Shown in pieces: positions 1 to 11,125 of a stretch of 64,000 nt of DNA (the stretch's first letter is position 1; every line of letters begins with the position of its first letter). A model generated the notes under the pieces. That model made no database searches, was not told the DNA's origin, and was given only the letters and a program-made list of their open reading frames with translations. The position numbers and the translations under genes were made by a program. Location: contig JALJCQ010000024.1 in assembly GCA_023091665.1 (NCBI GenBank), forward strand, positions 558,001 through 622,000. Direction: 5' to 3'. The DNA is from Pythium myriotylum (taxonomy: Eukaryota; Oomycota; Peronosporomycetes; Pythiales; Pythiaceae).

Positions 1-4
1 ATCT

Positions 5-1483
5 GTGTTAGAAGATGTTGAAAAAGACATTCGACAACAAGTGATCAAACGGATCAACAAACAGAAATTCGTCTCTGTCGTCACGGTTGGTTGGACGGAC
101 CCTAACGGCGCCAAAATTGTCAACTTCATGGTAGTGGCTCCTGAAATGCCATCGCTATTTTGGAAATCATGCGCTACAGGGGCTGATGAGCAATCCGGGG
201 AGAAAATTGCGCAACTTATTAAATCCGTGATTGACGACATTCACAGTGTGACCACAGCTCGTGTTGTTGGTATAGTGACAGACAACGCCAGTAACATGTT
301 GGATTCCTGGCAAAACCTCAAGTACTCTCTCTCCAAATTGGCAATTGTTGGAGGTGGCTGTGCTGCCCACGTATTAAATTTGCTGATGAAGGACCTATTT
401 CATCACAAAGCGCTAAAACAAGTGTCATCGAATGCTTTCGCCGTCACACGGTTTGTCCGCGATCATTTGGCGCTGCTCGACACTTTCCGAAGCATCCTCG
501 AGTCGAGCCGTGCCTCCGGGCACAAACGAAGTGGTCTCACTCTCCCGGTGCCTACACGGTGGCACTCTGTGTTCAACTGTTTAGAAAATGTTTTCAACAA
601 TCGCGACGTCTTCGAAGAAATTTATATGGGGCCACATCATAGCGACTTGCTCAAAAGGTATCGACGGTCGAAAGCGTCCCGTGAGAAACTTGACTTTATG
701 ATATCGTTGGTCGAGGATCCAGAGTTTTGGGAGCAATTGCGTATTACTATTCGCCTCATTCGGCCAATCCAGAAAGCTTTAGGCGAGCTCGAATCCGACA
801 CTCAATATGCCTCGAGTGTCTACAAATGGTTTCGCTATCTTCGAAACCACGAGTACTTTCGTGCGCGACCAAATGCTACTGCACCAACCGCTGACACCGT
901 GGCATCGTCTGAAAATGCTGTTGAAGAGTCAGATGAGCCGCCGGATGCCGCTAACTACAAGCCATTCACGACGGTAGGGCCAGGTGTGCTCGAGAAGCTC
1001 TTCCGCGACAAGATTCAAGAGCGCTGGGGGTACGTGCACACCAGCGCCATGGGGATTGCCTTTTTCCTGGATCCACGAGCAAGTCATGACGACTTCGAAC
1101 CTGGCGACGAGAGAAAAACTCGCGAGGCTGCTATTAGGTTCGCCTTGGAAGCTCAACTCGTCAGCAACGACGAGATCCCAAAGCTGACGTCCGAGCTCTT
1201 TGAATATGCCCGCGTGAAAAGTGGCGAGACAGGTTTGGCGCAGACAAGCCCAAAAACGTATTGGGAATCGGTCCGCCGAGAATTCCCTATTTTGGGAAGA
1301 GTCGCTGATGTCGTCTTTGCCATACCGCCATCATCCGCGGCGAGCGAGCGAGCATGGAGTATCTTCAACCATGTCCACACCAAAAAGCGAAACCGCCTTG
1401 GTGTGGACAAGGTGGAGCTACTCATCTTCATTTATATCAACTATGGAGCATTAAAGGGAGACATCGATCTTGCTCGACACTAA
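5..1483 (+). CDS. hAT-family transposase, 5' end missing
   Basis: The reading frame is open from the window edge and its first codon here is GTG, so the true N-terminus lies upstream. The N-terminal half has the DUF659-like transposase core (VTVGWTDPNGAKIVNF near residue 30, then a histidine/cysteine-rich GGGCAAHVLN around residue 120). The C-terminal end has the classic hAT dimerisation block (SSAASERAWSIFNHVHTKKR, then LGVDKVELLIFIYIN). hAT transposases cut and paste DNA and leave 8-bp target duplications. The visible 492 codons contain no stop, so the copy may be recent. I did not identify its right terminal inverted repeat in the following 200 bases. Confidence 0.85.
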   Translation: MLEDVEKDIRQQVIKRINKQKFVSVVTVGWTDPNGAKIVNFMVVAPEMPSLFWKSCATGADEQSGEKIAQLIKSVIDDIHSVTTARVVGIVTDNASNMLDSWQNLKYSLSKLAIVGGGCAAHVLNLLMKDLFHHKALKQVSSNAFAVTRFVRDHLALLDTFRSILESSRASGHKRSGLTLPVPTRWHSVFNCLENVFNNRDVFEEIYMGPHHSDLLKRYRRSKASREKLDFMISLVEDPEFWEQLRITIRLIRPIQKALGELESDTQYASSVYKWFRYLRNHEYFRARPNATAPTADTVASSENAVEESDEPPDAANYKPFTTVGPGVLEKLFRDKIQERWGYVHTSAMGIAFFLDPRASHDDFEPGDERKTREAAIRFALEAQLVSNDEIPKLTSELFEYARVKSGETGLAQTSPKTYWESVRREFPILGRVADVVFAIPPSSAASERAWSIFNHVHTKKRNRLGVDKVELLIFIYINYGALKGDIDLARH

Positions 1484-1676
1484 TCACATCCTGAGAGTGA
1501 CGAGTCAATCAAAGATCAACCCTTCTCAAGCGCGTCGTAGGTAACACTTGAATATGTAACATTGTACGTTGTATATCACCACCGTATTCGAAATCACACG
1601 TAAGAGAAGACCAAGTTGCGTTGACTTTAGGTTGCATTTGCTGCCGGGGATGTGACGATGCTCGGCGGCAATCGCC

Positions 1677-1707
1677 GTCGTAGAGGCGAGGACCTCGCCT
1701 CTACGAC
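1677..1707. repeat. perfect 15-bp palindrome with 1-nt spacer
   Basis: The arm GTCGTAGAGGCGAGG is followed by one A and then its exact reverse complement. It sits where the ZIP-like pseudogene loses recognisable sequence, between it and the hAT transposase, so it may mark a rearrangement junction or a transposon terminus. Confidence 0.7.
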
Positions 1708-3706
1708 TGGATAGCGTGGCTTTTCTCAGCGTAGTCACTAAGCGCCTTGGAGAAGTCGGTTGCAGCTCGCCGTGGCTGCGGCACTGGCCTTCTCCCTTCA
1801 TCTCGAGCCACAGGTGGACAACACTTGACTATCAAGATGATGGTCATGCCACCAAAGAACGCAGCAGTCATCATCAACCACGCCTCTCCGGCGCAGAACT
1901 TGTCGTAGACGCTGCCGCCCGAAGTGTCGCTGCCATACTCGTAGCCCTCCGGGTCCACGGCACCGACCGTGAAGTGGGTCTAGTAGTAGACAATCGCCTC
2001 GGAGACCGTATCAGCGAGCGAGATGAAAACCAAGACGCCAGCAGCAAGCGCAAACGCGGTCGAGAGCGAGCGGTGGCTGGCCAAGAAGTGGAGACGCGGC
2101 ACCGAGATGACAATAATCGAAAAGCACATCGAGAGACCACCGAGCACACTCATGCCCACGACCGTCCTGAAAATCTCCAATGTGATCTCACCCGTGTTGG
2201 CGACGTATCCATCGTCATCCGGAGCATCCTCATCAACGTCCGTGGGGCCATCATCGAGTTTCCTTCACTTCATGCTCGAGAGTGTAGCAGTGAGTGACGT
2301 ACGGGTCAGTCGTGTCGAAGTTGTACTCGGCCGCGTGCGCGCGTAGTACCCTCGACGAGGAACTCGTCAGGCGTGAAAGCGACGTAGCAGACCTGCGTGA
2401 CTGTGGTCGAGGGGCGATCTCCAGCGTTTGGGATGACGTACACATCCTTGAGAACGTTCGAGTCCATTTCGTTCTCACCACACTGAGCGTTAACCAAGTG
2501 CCAGTGGAACGGGTGCGGATCGTCCGTCGGGTTCTTGAAATGCCACGTCTCGACCTTACCACGCGTGCACGCGAGCGTGCCCATGGTCGAGACGTTGAGC
2601 TGCTGGTTACGGTATATCACAAGGCCACGCAGCGGACAGTTGAGGCTGTACTCGATCTCGCCAGCGTGATCGCACGGTTCTTGCCGCGCGTCTCCTTGAA
2701 TAGCTACTTCAGCGACTTGTACTGAACGAGTGTCGTCGGGATCTCCTTCTTGGCCACGGTGAATGTCTTGAGCTTGCTGTTCACGCGAATCTCGAGGAGA
2801 CGGCCGTCGTACGGCGTATCCTGGTCTACCGTCGGAATATCCGTGAGCTCGAACGTAGCACCTTCCTTCTCGTCCAAGAAGTCGCATACGACCTCGAGAC
2901 GCTCGTAGGGGAACATAGTGATGTCGGTAGTGAGCGCCGTGACATTGTTGATGTAGCCCGAGTTAGTCGCGATGATCTTGCACTTGTCGGCGAACGGGAT
3001 CGAGAAGGCGTAGTGGCGCGCGTTGGCGACGTTCGCAAAACGGAATCGCGCCTGCGCGTTCGGCACTTCGACGTACGGCATGATCACGCCGTGGACCGTG
3101 TTGATCGTACCATGCGACTCCGGCACCCACAGCGGGCTTACAGTTGTCGTCCGAGTACTTGATCTCGCCCTTGTTGGTGATAATACGATCGGTGATCACG
3201 AGAGGAATATCAGTTTCGATGTTAAGGTTGAGTTTCTTGTCGAGCTCGGCGTCCTCGATGATGTAGAGACCAGTGAGACCCGACCAGACGTTCAATCGCG
3301 TGAGACCCTGCGCGTGGTCGTGGCAGAGCTTCGTCGAGGCCGACTGGTTGTTGAGGTAGACCATCTCCTGGCGCTGGTTGCGGTAGATCGAGTTGGTCGG
3401 CAGGCCATGGTACTTGGCCGGCGACTCGAGGCCGTGCACGTGGACGACCACAGGAATGCCACAGTACGGGTAGCACTTCGACTCCTCAATGGTGAGCTGC
3501 TTCTCAACCGACTCGGAGAGCAAGTGCGGCAGCGAGAGTTCGTTGCACCAGGTCACGGAGATCGACACGGCCTTTTTGACCTTGATGTTCGGGCCCAGGA
3601 AAGTGGCTGTGCCGTTCTTGAGGCCGTAGCCGTAGACTTCGCCGCTGACCGTGCCGTCCGAGGTCCACTTGTGGGTCGTGGGAGCGATCTGGAAGTCGAA
3701 CGCGCC
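1701..3706 (-). pseudogene. multicopper oxidase joined to a ZIP metal transporter, decayed
   Basis: Read on the minus strand, the first part is a CotA/bilirubin-oxidase-type multicopper oxidase: VHVHGLESPAKYHGLP, LCHDHAQGLTRLNVW and DDPHPFHWHLV are copper-ligand blocks. The last block reads HCYTLEHE where the family has HCHxLEHE, so one copper-ligand histidine is lost. About 20 codons later, after an acidic linker (DDGPTDVDEDAPDDDGY), the sequence becomes a polytopic segment resembling the start of ZIP transporters (FALAAGVLVFISLADTVSEA; GEAWLMMTAAFFGGMTIIL), which then fades near 1701. Reading frame changes occur near 3130, 2700, 2330 and 2260, and an in-frame stop follows EAIVYY near 1980. 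The copy is clearly dead. The oxidase is confident; the ZIP call rests on three helices. Confidence 0.8.
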
Positions 3707-3984
3707 GCCTAAGCGACGACCGTGCGAACGGAGTTACGTGCCTTCGTCCCGACGGAGCATCTGGTCTCGAATTGCTGGTGGCTACGGCGAGCGCTGGCCG
3801 GCGAGAATCCCACAAGATTGCGACCGCTCTTGCGGAAGTGGCAGCGCCACCGTTTGGAGGGAAGTGGTGGCGCTGTCGTTGGGGTGGAGATGGCGGGCGG
3901 CGGTCGCAACTCAGGAAGGACGGGGGCCGACCGGCGACATTGGCGGCTCCACGGCCACGCTGCTGGACTGGAGGTCGGAGTGGG

Positions 3985-4095
3985 TTTGGGTCTTTTCGGA
4001 TTTGGGAGAGGGGACTTTGGGACCGTTTGGGATTTTGGGACCGAGTTTGGGACCAGTTCTGATCGACTTTGGGACGGTTCAGAACCGGTCCCAAA
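3985..4095. repeat. short G-rich direct repeats (TTTGGGAC-type)
   Basis: The motif TTTGGGACC or close variants recurs about six times in 110 bases, followed by an inverted GGTCCCAAA. It lies between the oxidase pseudogene and the Crypton fragment. It may be subterminal repeat sequence of an unidentified transposon; no gene is visible in 3707-4095. Confidence 0.5.
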
Positions 4096-4532
4096 ACATC
4101 CCTATCCTGCGCTCCGCCTAGAGACCAGTCACGCAGGAGACACACGCTGACAATCGACGGCCCACCCGTGCTTGCACTACACGAGAACGTGGCCACCCCT
4201 TTTCGAATCGAATGTGTGCCGTATGTTTTCGGCTCGGGCACCGTTGCGCAAAGACGGAGCGTTTCTGCGAGATCGATGGGTTGAAGAAAGCTTGCTGATC
4301 CGATGATGAGTGGAATTTCCATCAGTAATGAGGGCTGCCAACACTTTTGTCCAATAGAAAACGTGCGCTGCTCCGGAAGACAACGATCGTGTGGCATCCT
4401 CTGCTTTTCTTTTGGATGTTGAAGAGCCAAAAACACAACAGGCCTCCAAACCATTTGAAGGAAAAAACAAACAGATCGTCTTACGCGCCCCTCCAAAGTA
4501 GCATATTCGTCTTGCAAAGGCCATTCAATCAA
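4095..4532 (-). pseudogene. Crypton-type tyrosine recombinase, C-terminal fragment
   Basis: The minus-strand translation contains GTHSIRKGVATFSCSAST followed by SIVSVCLLRDWSLGGAQDR. The H-x-x-R box followed by a W-S-x-G-G-x-Q-D-R stretch is the catalytic C-terminus of Crypton tyrosine recombinases. The family's expected tyrosine after QDR is aspartate here (QDRDV), so the nucleophile appears lost. The upstream part (WRPVVFLALQHPKEKQ onward) is only weakly recognisable, and the frame runs on into unrelated sequence on both sides. A second, N-terminal Crypton fragment lies at 23296-24220. Confidence 0.65.
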
Positions 4533-4582
4533 TTGTGTTCAGCATTCGTCTGACAGTTGTCGTACTGAATGACTATTAGCTA

Positions 4583-6179
4583 ACGGGTTCTACCAATTAC
4601 AAGAAGGTATACTATTGTAATAGATTTCCCTGCAGCACCAAACGGTATTATATTTGGAAGGGTATACTATTCCATGTCATCGATCTCATCCACGGTCAGT
4701 TCATCGAACTCATCGATGAGATCATCCGCGATATGCTCTTGGGGAATCTCAGCGTCCTGGTCACGGTTCATCCAGCGTTCGCGAAAGCGTGTGCCGTACA
4801 CATCGTGACGGGCGATGTGCCAGTCCTCGAAGTTGTCAGCAAAACCAGCGCTGAGAATAGACTTCTGTACGACCTCGTCCGGCACAGACTTCCACGCATC
4901 CTCTACCCAGCGTGCCACCACTTCCACTGCGGGAGGTTTTGGATTGCCCTTCTTGGTGTACAGAACTTGATCAGATGATTTCCATGCGTCAATCACTGGA
5001 GAGATGTGATCTTTAAACGACTTGTAAATCCCAATGTCACCAGCTTGAAGATATGGAGTCATTCCGCCAGGGATGACGACCTGTTGGATCGTCTTCTCGC
5101 TACAGCGCTCCTTGACGACTTTGGCAACATGTGCACGCATCGAATCCCACACGATCGCTTTGTTTCCAGGGTTCATGTCAAACACAGCAGGGAACACCTG
5201 ATCAAGCCACTTCACAAGCAGAGGGCCATTCACCCAAGCCCGTTCTTGTAGGGTCACGTACACCTTGCCAACTCGCTGGAATCCTTGACTACTCTTGCCC
5301 TTCCAGATGACAACAGGTGGGAGCTTCTTGCCAGCCGCGGTCACTGCCAGGATGGCAGTGATACGCATTGACGCGAACCCAGTTGACTTGAGAACCACGT
5401 GTCTTGAGCCGACAAGGTCAACAGTTTCCAGTCGTGGATCCTCAAAGTAGACTGCGGTTTCATCCATAAGAATCGTCCGCATAGGGTCGAGGGTCGAGCG
5501 ATGAGCTACAAGGAACGCCATGTAGCTGACTGCACGGGACACGAGGACGTCATCCGTCAGTGTCGTTAAATTCGTCGCACGTCGGAGTGAGAGACTGTAA
5601 CGACCCATAAACAGACTCAGCCACTTGTCAGATGCAGTGAACGTCTCAAAACCCTCGGCACGAGCGAGCTGGAGAGCAGTGTTCTGGATCCAAACGCGAG
5701 ACACCTTGAGCTTGTTCGACCGCCGTTGCACGATCAGATCAAACAGAATGTCTTCTACAGCATCAAGAAGTGGCTTTGCACCGCCACCCTTGAGACGCAT
5801 CTGGCTTGGTGGTGACGAGCGGATGTCATCTCTCTTCTTCCACCAGTACCGAACTTGAGCAGGTGAGATCTTCCAACCTTTGTTCTGGAAGTATGCCGAG
5901 GCACGAGTCGGGACGCTCGGGCAATTCGCTTCGATCCAATCGATAACTTCGCGCTTCTCCGCGATAGACTTGGCAAGGCGTTGGGTCGGCATGGTGTTCC
6001 AGGCTTGTTCGTGGTGGGTCAATTTGAGAATGAGGTGGTCAAGCTACGTGCATCTCAACACGTGTATTGTATTTGGTATGGTATTGTATTCATTCTGGAA
6101 ATCTCGAACCTTCCAGAAACCTCACTTAAACCAGTACGGATCACTATTCAGAGAGGGTATACAAACTGGTAGAACCCGT
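4583..6179 (-). mobile_element. pogo/Tigger-like DNA transposon with TA target duplication
   Basis: The two ends form an inverted repeat (ACGGGTTCTACCA at 4583, its complement ending at 6179), with further similarity in a nearby GGTATAC motif. Both ends are flanked by TA, the target duplication of the Tc1/mariner/pogo superfamily. The 1597-bp unit encloses a single uninterrupted transposase, so this copy could be autonomous. Confidence 0.85.
4667..6022 (-). CDS. pogo-like transposase (DDE_1 family)
   Basis: This 451-aa protein has an N-terminal helix-turn-helix region (SIAEKREVIDWIEANCP; VRYWWKKRDDI), then a CENP-B-like DNA-binding segment (WLSLFMGRYSLSLRRATNLT), then a DDE catalytic core: MDETAVYF carries the first aspartate, IVWDSMRAHVA the second, and MTPYLQAGDIGIYKSFKDH is the block of the third acidic residue (GD). 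An acidic C-terminal tail ends the protein. The frame is intact and sits wholly within the inverted repeats. It cuts and pastes the surrounding element at TA sites. Length and domain order are normal for the family. Confidence 0.88.
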   Translation of the reverse strand: MTHHEQAWNTMPTQRLAKSIAEKREVIDWIEANCPSVPTRASAYFQNKGWKISPAQVRYWWKKRDDIRSSPPSQMRLKGGGAKPLLDAVEDILFDLIVQRRSNKLKVSRVWIQNTALQLARAEGFETFTASDKWLSLFMGRYSLSLRRATNLTTLTDDVLVSRAVSYMAFLVAHRSTLDPMRTILMDETAVYFEDPRLETVDLVGSRHVVLKSTGFASMRITAILAVTAAGKKLPPVVIWKGKSSQGFQRVGKVYVTLQERAWVNGPLLVKWLDQVFPAVFDMNPGNKAIVWDSMRAHVAKVVKERCSEKTIQQVVIPGGMTPYLQAGDIGIYKSFKDHISPVIDAWKSSDQVLYTKKGNPKPPAVEVVARWVEDAWKSVPDEVVQKSILSAGFADNFEDWHIARHDVYGTRFRERWMNRDQDAEIPQEHIADDLIDEFDELTVDEIDDME

Positions 6180-6339
6180 TAACAAAAATTTTCCGACCGA
6201 CCTACCTACAAAAACCGGCCCTGTTAAAATTTCCATTTTGGACCCCGCCAGTTCCCAGTTTGGCCCAGGAAGTGTATACCTCTCTCTCCGAATGGCGGGC
6301 AAGGAGCGTGAGAAATCGAGGAGAGTGGTAGATTCTGTG

Positions 6340-6475
6340 GCTATGGTTGAGTGGTCTCACGTTTTGTCGTCGAACTGTCCAGAGCTCGGTGAACGTGACG
6401 GCTGACGACCTGAAGGACCTGAAGACGAACACCAACGTCATCAAGAACGACAAGATTGTGGCTGTTGTTGACACC
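6340..6475 (+). pseudogene. fragment of the eIF3j gene (intron plus start of last exon)
   Basis: This stretch closely matches 15430-15565, the end of the last intron and beginning of the last exon of eIF3j (shared GCTATGGTTGAGTGGTCTCA and GCTGACGACCTGAAGGACCT). It contains the intron end with its AG, so it arose by DNA-level duplication, not by reverse transcription of mRNA. It diverges by several substitutions and ends in a stop (GTTGACACCTAG) where eIF3j continues with a lysine-rich tail. Confidence 0.85.
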
Positions 6476-6746
6476 TAGGTACTATTGGCTGGTCCGTACG
6501 TATGATTGCACATTGGGGTACATTTCATTACACATCGTCGCACCGAGCTGTCTGGCCAATCACATTGGCGAGATCAATCGAGTGGTTGGGATGGCAATAG
6601 AGCTCACCACGAGATTCAGGTAAGCCTTTAAAGCTCATCGAGCGAGAGACGATTCTTATCGCCCACTTTGGTTAAAGCTTGACGACGCACAACCCATCTA
6701 CAGACACAGCCAGATAAAATACTATACCAGACAACTCGCTGCAAAC

Positions 6747-7139
6747 ATGTGGGATATTGACGACAACAGCGATTCTGACTACTCGATGAACGACGAGCTC
6801 CGAGACCAAGTAACACAATTCATACACCGGGATGGATGCAATCGTTGCTTGACAGGAAAAGCGCCGCAACTTGAAATCTTTATCAAGAACTTTGAGCGTC
6901 TTACTCTGTCTGAGCGGCAGATTTGCCTCTACACAGCGCTGACTATTTTTTTCGCCGCTGACGAAGCCCGTCCATCCCGAATGCGATCGAGAGGGATTCG
7001 GCAGCGTATCCACTACTTCGTGCCTTTTGTCGGCCGTGTGTGCAAGAGCTCATTTCTGTTGTGTTTCAAGATATCCAGCTCAACGCTAATGTGTTATAAG
7101 GTCCGTGTACGCCGTCAATGGCTGCTTGGAGATTACTAA
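6747..7139 (+). CDS. small hypothetical ORF, possible transposase N-terminus
   Basis: The 130-aa frame starts with an ATG. It has an acidic start (MWDIDDNSDSDYS), a short cysteine pair (CNRCLTG), and a pattern VGRVCKSSFLLCFKISSSTL that resembles the G-x-x-V-C-x-x-x-F box found in N-terminal regions of some large eukaryotic transposon proteins. It ends shortly after, so if that reading is right the gene is truncated. I see no regulatory signal around it. The assignment is weak; it could be a chance open frame. Confidence 0.3.
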   Translation: MWDIDDNSDSDYSMNDELRDQVTQFIHRDGCNRCLTGKAPQLEIFIKNFERLTLSERQICLYTALTIFFAADEARPSRMRSRGIRQRIHYFVPFVGRVCKSSFLLCFKISSSTLMCYKVRVRRQWLLGDY

Positions 7140-7678
7140 GCCTTTGAGGCAAGGTGATAGAGTAAGAGCTAAATCAAACATATATCCACATTATTCATTC
7201 GAAGTCTAGAGCAAATCCAATTACTGGGTACCTGCCCGGTTGCGGATCACCGTATTCAGCGTCTTCGGACTCCGTGGGGCGTCGCTTACCTATCGTACAA
7301 TTGAATAGTCTTTTTCTTTTTCCTGTCTCCCATGGCATCGATAGATCTCGCCTAGATAATGCATACAGAAGATGAACAGACGTCTCGAACTTGAAGAAGT
7401 ATGTACATGGGCAGACCTTGCTTTGCAAGACTACACTCTATCCATGATCTGGCATCCCGCGAAACTCCATTCGAGCGTTGCTGTAGCTCATCGTTGCTTT
7501 CAATCTGGTCTTCTCGCTCTTCGCAAGCTCATCGTAATCTCTTTGGCTGCGAACTCGAAGGACACCACGCGAACCGTGTTGCCATCTGGTGCGCCTCCAG
7601 TCAACGCCGAAATCTGGATCCGATCCGCAGGGGCCTCGCGAAACTTCGAGCATTTCTGCATCAGTATCATTCGACGCT

Positions 7679-9114
7679 TCAGTTTTGTTTTGGTATTGGC
7701 TGGCTTACTGGTGGCTTCTCATCAAATTTGGAGCACTTTCGGGCGCACGACGCAAGACGCCCGATCAGTAACCTGACTTTGTGACGCACCCGCAACTTGT
7801 AGTCTTGTCTAAGAATCTTGTTGAATTGCTCAACAGGATTGTTAGTTTTTGCAAAGCCTGTTGGCGTGTGATAGCATTGCCAACGCATGAACTTGCCAGA
7901 TAGCCATTGACGATGAAAATACTGCGCAAAGGCAATCGTTGAGCCATGACTCGCCCATGCTGACGAGGCTTTCGCGAATGCCTCCTCAAGCTGATCCTGG
8001 TTTCGGGCGAAGTGCATGTCGTACACAAAATCAATAACTTGTTTCCGAGTTGGGCGAGGTAGACTTTTGACACGATCCGACACCTTTGCGATCGCATGGT
8101 AAAAACACATGAGGTAGATGGTATCACCATTTCCCCCTAGCACAGCTTTAACTCCGTTGTATTGAGCATCATCCCCGTCTCCCATAACGTACTTGACACG
8201 GAGATGATGATGATGAAGTTGGTGGAAGAGCAAAGACAGGCTTTGTAACATCTTGATCACAATGGGCGTTGTCCTCTGCGATACGACAAAGAACGCAATC
8301 GGCTGAAATGTTCTATCCTTCTTCGTGATACCACATACAAAAACCAGATATCCGGACTGATTGACCTTGAACGTCGTGTCGAGGTGGAAAATAAACTCGC
8401 ATGGATCCATGTCCAGCATGCGAACGAGTTGCATTGCTGTGATCCCGAAAATGAATGGCACTTCGTTCGTCCCGTCGCCGAGATCAGGCTGGCCATAAGC
8501 GTTGCGATCGAAACCTATAGATATTGGATCATGATCAGTCGTATCTGGTTTGAGAAGTTACTGAGTTGCTAGGGCCTTCAATGTATCTAGCAGTTCCGAG
8601 TTGCTCATATGGCTTCGTCGGTAGTTGGTAACCAAGTTCTGAACATCAACGAGTCGGGCGCGCAGTGTCTGGATTGAGGTTCAAAGCGTCAATAAGCTGG
8701 TTGCGAATATTCGCCGGTTAAAAGTTTCGTCCTGCCATCTCACGGGCAAAACCTCGCATGGCTCTGCCAAGGTGGTTGACCTTCGGGAAATTGGCAGACG
8801 AAACATGATACGAAAGCTCATAAACGCTTCCTATCCCTCCAACAGTATAGAGTTCAACTTTGCCTCTCCAGCCACACTTCGCTAGGCTTATTAGCTATGT
8901 ACAGGCTGACAACTTACACCGTGCCAGCTTGTATGTCATCGTGTGCGGCTCTTCGGATTCCAGACATAGCGTTCATGCAGCCCGATTGGATGCTAGTTAA
9001 TGCCAGCGATCGAAGCTGGGTGATGCACTTGTCGACGTCGGCGGTAGGCTGTCTCAGTAAAAGAGGCTTCCATGGAAGTCGTTTTGGCATAGTAGGTGAA
9101 ATGTCAATCAGCAA
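7679..9114 (-). pseudogene. Mutator-like (MULE) transposase, decayed
   Basis: The well-preserved C-terminal part (minus strand, 8510-7679) has FIFHLDTTFKVNQSGYLVFV with the first catalytic aspartate, KYVMGDGDDAQYNG with the second, CFYHAIAKVSDR (the C-x-x-H box of the family), and NNPVEQFNKILRQDY near the end. Upstream, 8860-8580 still reads as KCGWRGKVELYTVG, a zinc-finger-like start, then SYHVSSANFPKVNHLG, but a stop follows GRNF and the frame then shifts. MULE transposases make 9-bp target duplications. The copy is inactive. Confidence 0.8.
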
Positions 9115-9817
9115 AGGAGGTAAATGAAGAAATGATCAGTGCGGACTTACAACCACACATTCTTAGAATAGAGACGCGACAGCAGAGGTGCCACGTCATC
9201 GGATAACACGGACTTCAAGCGCTTTAGTACTGCTCATAACGCGCAAATCTACTTATGGTTAAACCATCAAGTACTTTCCGCGAAACGTTTGGTACTTATA
9301 ATCAAAGGTGCAATACTATTCTTTACACCTATTCGTACGTTGAAGCCAGACCATTGAGCACCTAGAACACTGTGGTCCTAGTTGACGAGAGTTGAGGCTG
9401 GCGATGACTACGACCCCACCATGACACACATGACGCGCCTGAGGGTGAGAACCGAGGTGTGTACGTTTGTGCCTTTACGTAATACCCAACGATTTAGTGC
9501 GCATGGGTTTGATGACGCCAAAACAGCTCGGAACGTGGTGTGTAGGCTACGTGCACGTATTACACGAAGCGAAATCGAGCCGAGAATGTTGAGCTGATGT
9601 TTGGCCCTCATATTACATCGATTACCTTTCGCTCTAGCTAACCTTACGCTTCGCGTTTACATACCGTAGCTTTACTTACAGGACAACTCACCTGTATTCT
9701 AGATCCTTTCTCCTACATTGTAAAGCCTGGGATTGTTCACTCATAATCTTTGGCTTTCTTTGGATAGCTAGTAGCTCCACGAGTTGGAGACGCTAATCAG
9801 AACCCATCATCATTGTC

Positions 9818-9891
9818 ACACACACACACGCACACGTACACACACACACACACGCACACGCACACACACACACACACACACACACCACTGT
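9818..9891. repeat. (CA)n microsatellite
   Basis: About 70 bases of CA dinucleotides with occasional CG and TA interruptions. From 9115 to 9817, and from 9892 to 11125, I see no gene or named repeat apart from this tract. Confidence 0.95.
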
Positions 9892-11125
9892 TGGGCCCAT
9901 GGGTGGGGTCTTTGCTAAAGAAGCTACGCGGGATTTGATTCTGTGGAGACAGTCGCCGGCCACCGAGTGCAAAGGATGATCTTTCGCCAATTTACTTAAC
10001 ACACTCGAGTCCTTGTCCATCGTACCAATCGTAACTCCGTAATAATTGTTCAGTTCTTCTCTCTGAGCTTCACTTGCCAGGATCCGATCAGCGTTCACCT
10101 ATTTGCTGTAGGATATAGGCCAGGGAAGAACGCAAGGCAAACAAAATACTTCAGTAATAATTTGCTCACCTTGGACGGATTGAATATTATTCTATCCGCC
10201 CTCACGCCACGCTCATGAGGGTGCGTTCAGCATGCCCCGTTGGTGTGGTCCACTATCACCTTAGAACCCTAAACCTATGATCAAAAGGTTGGTTGTGTGA
10301 TTTTACAGGACTTTGTGTGTTTTCACCTGATCTATTATGTGTTTCTAACATTCCCTGCATAGCTTTGTTGGTTAATTGCAAATACCCAAGATAGAGAAGG
10401 AGCTGAGTCCTAAACCAACTCCTTTATAGGTTGTCCTATCTTAGGAACCTGGTAGAAACCTATCAAAGCAGCGTTTGAAACGGCTCAGTAGTGGGTCAAA
10501 AGGTTTATAAAAAAAACTGGTGTCCAAATAGACCTGGCGCGCAGTGTATCATCTTGTCCAAAGAGAAGATTGCCGCATGCAAGACCACGATTTTCGGTCC
10601 AAGAGCACCAAGCGTAGTGTTCGTCGGTGTTCATCGAGAAGTAACTTCATCCATACAAACTTCAAGTAGAGGTTCATCCACACATCCCTTCCGTAATTTA
10701 ACGCTGTAATCGTCAGACGGGCGGCGGGAAAAGACCAACTAAAAACGTCAAAGCCGGGAGAATAGCTGTGCAACTTTGTGCAAGTACTATATGCACTGAC
10801 ATCGTAAACGCCAGCAGTCCAGGCACCCCGAGTGTTTACGGGAACATGACGGGGACTTTCCTCCTCGCGATCCACGAAGACACCATGATTGCTTGCCGTG
10901 CGACGTGGATCGCAAGGGGCATATTCATTCGCCTTGGGCGAGCATTGTTTCGAGGCGAATGGATATGCTTCTCACCGTCGGCAAGCCGTGCTCCCCAGGA
11001 GATACCTGGGTCCTTCTCATGGCGGGGTTCTCCGGCGTTGTCTTCGCAACATAGCGCTCACTACTGAAGTTTCCGGGCCTCGCCAACGCGCAATTCTCCT
11101 TCAGCCCCTACGACCACCAGGCACC

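Noticed and set aside
3504..4532. 342-codon minus-strand ORF as one gene
   Set aside because: It fuses a Crypton C-terminus with out-of-frame oxidase sequence through a repeat region; only the Crypton part has support.
9818..9891. CRISPR-like repetition
   Set aside because: Simple dinucleotide repeat with no spacers; no CRISPR array or cas gene anywhere in the window.
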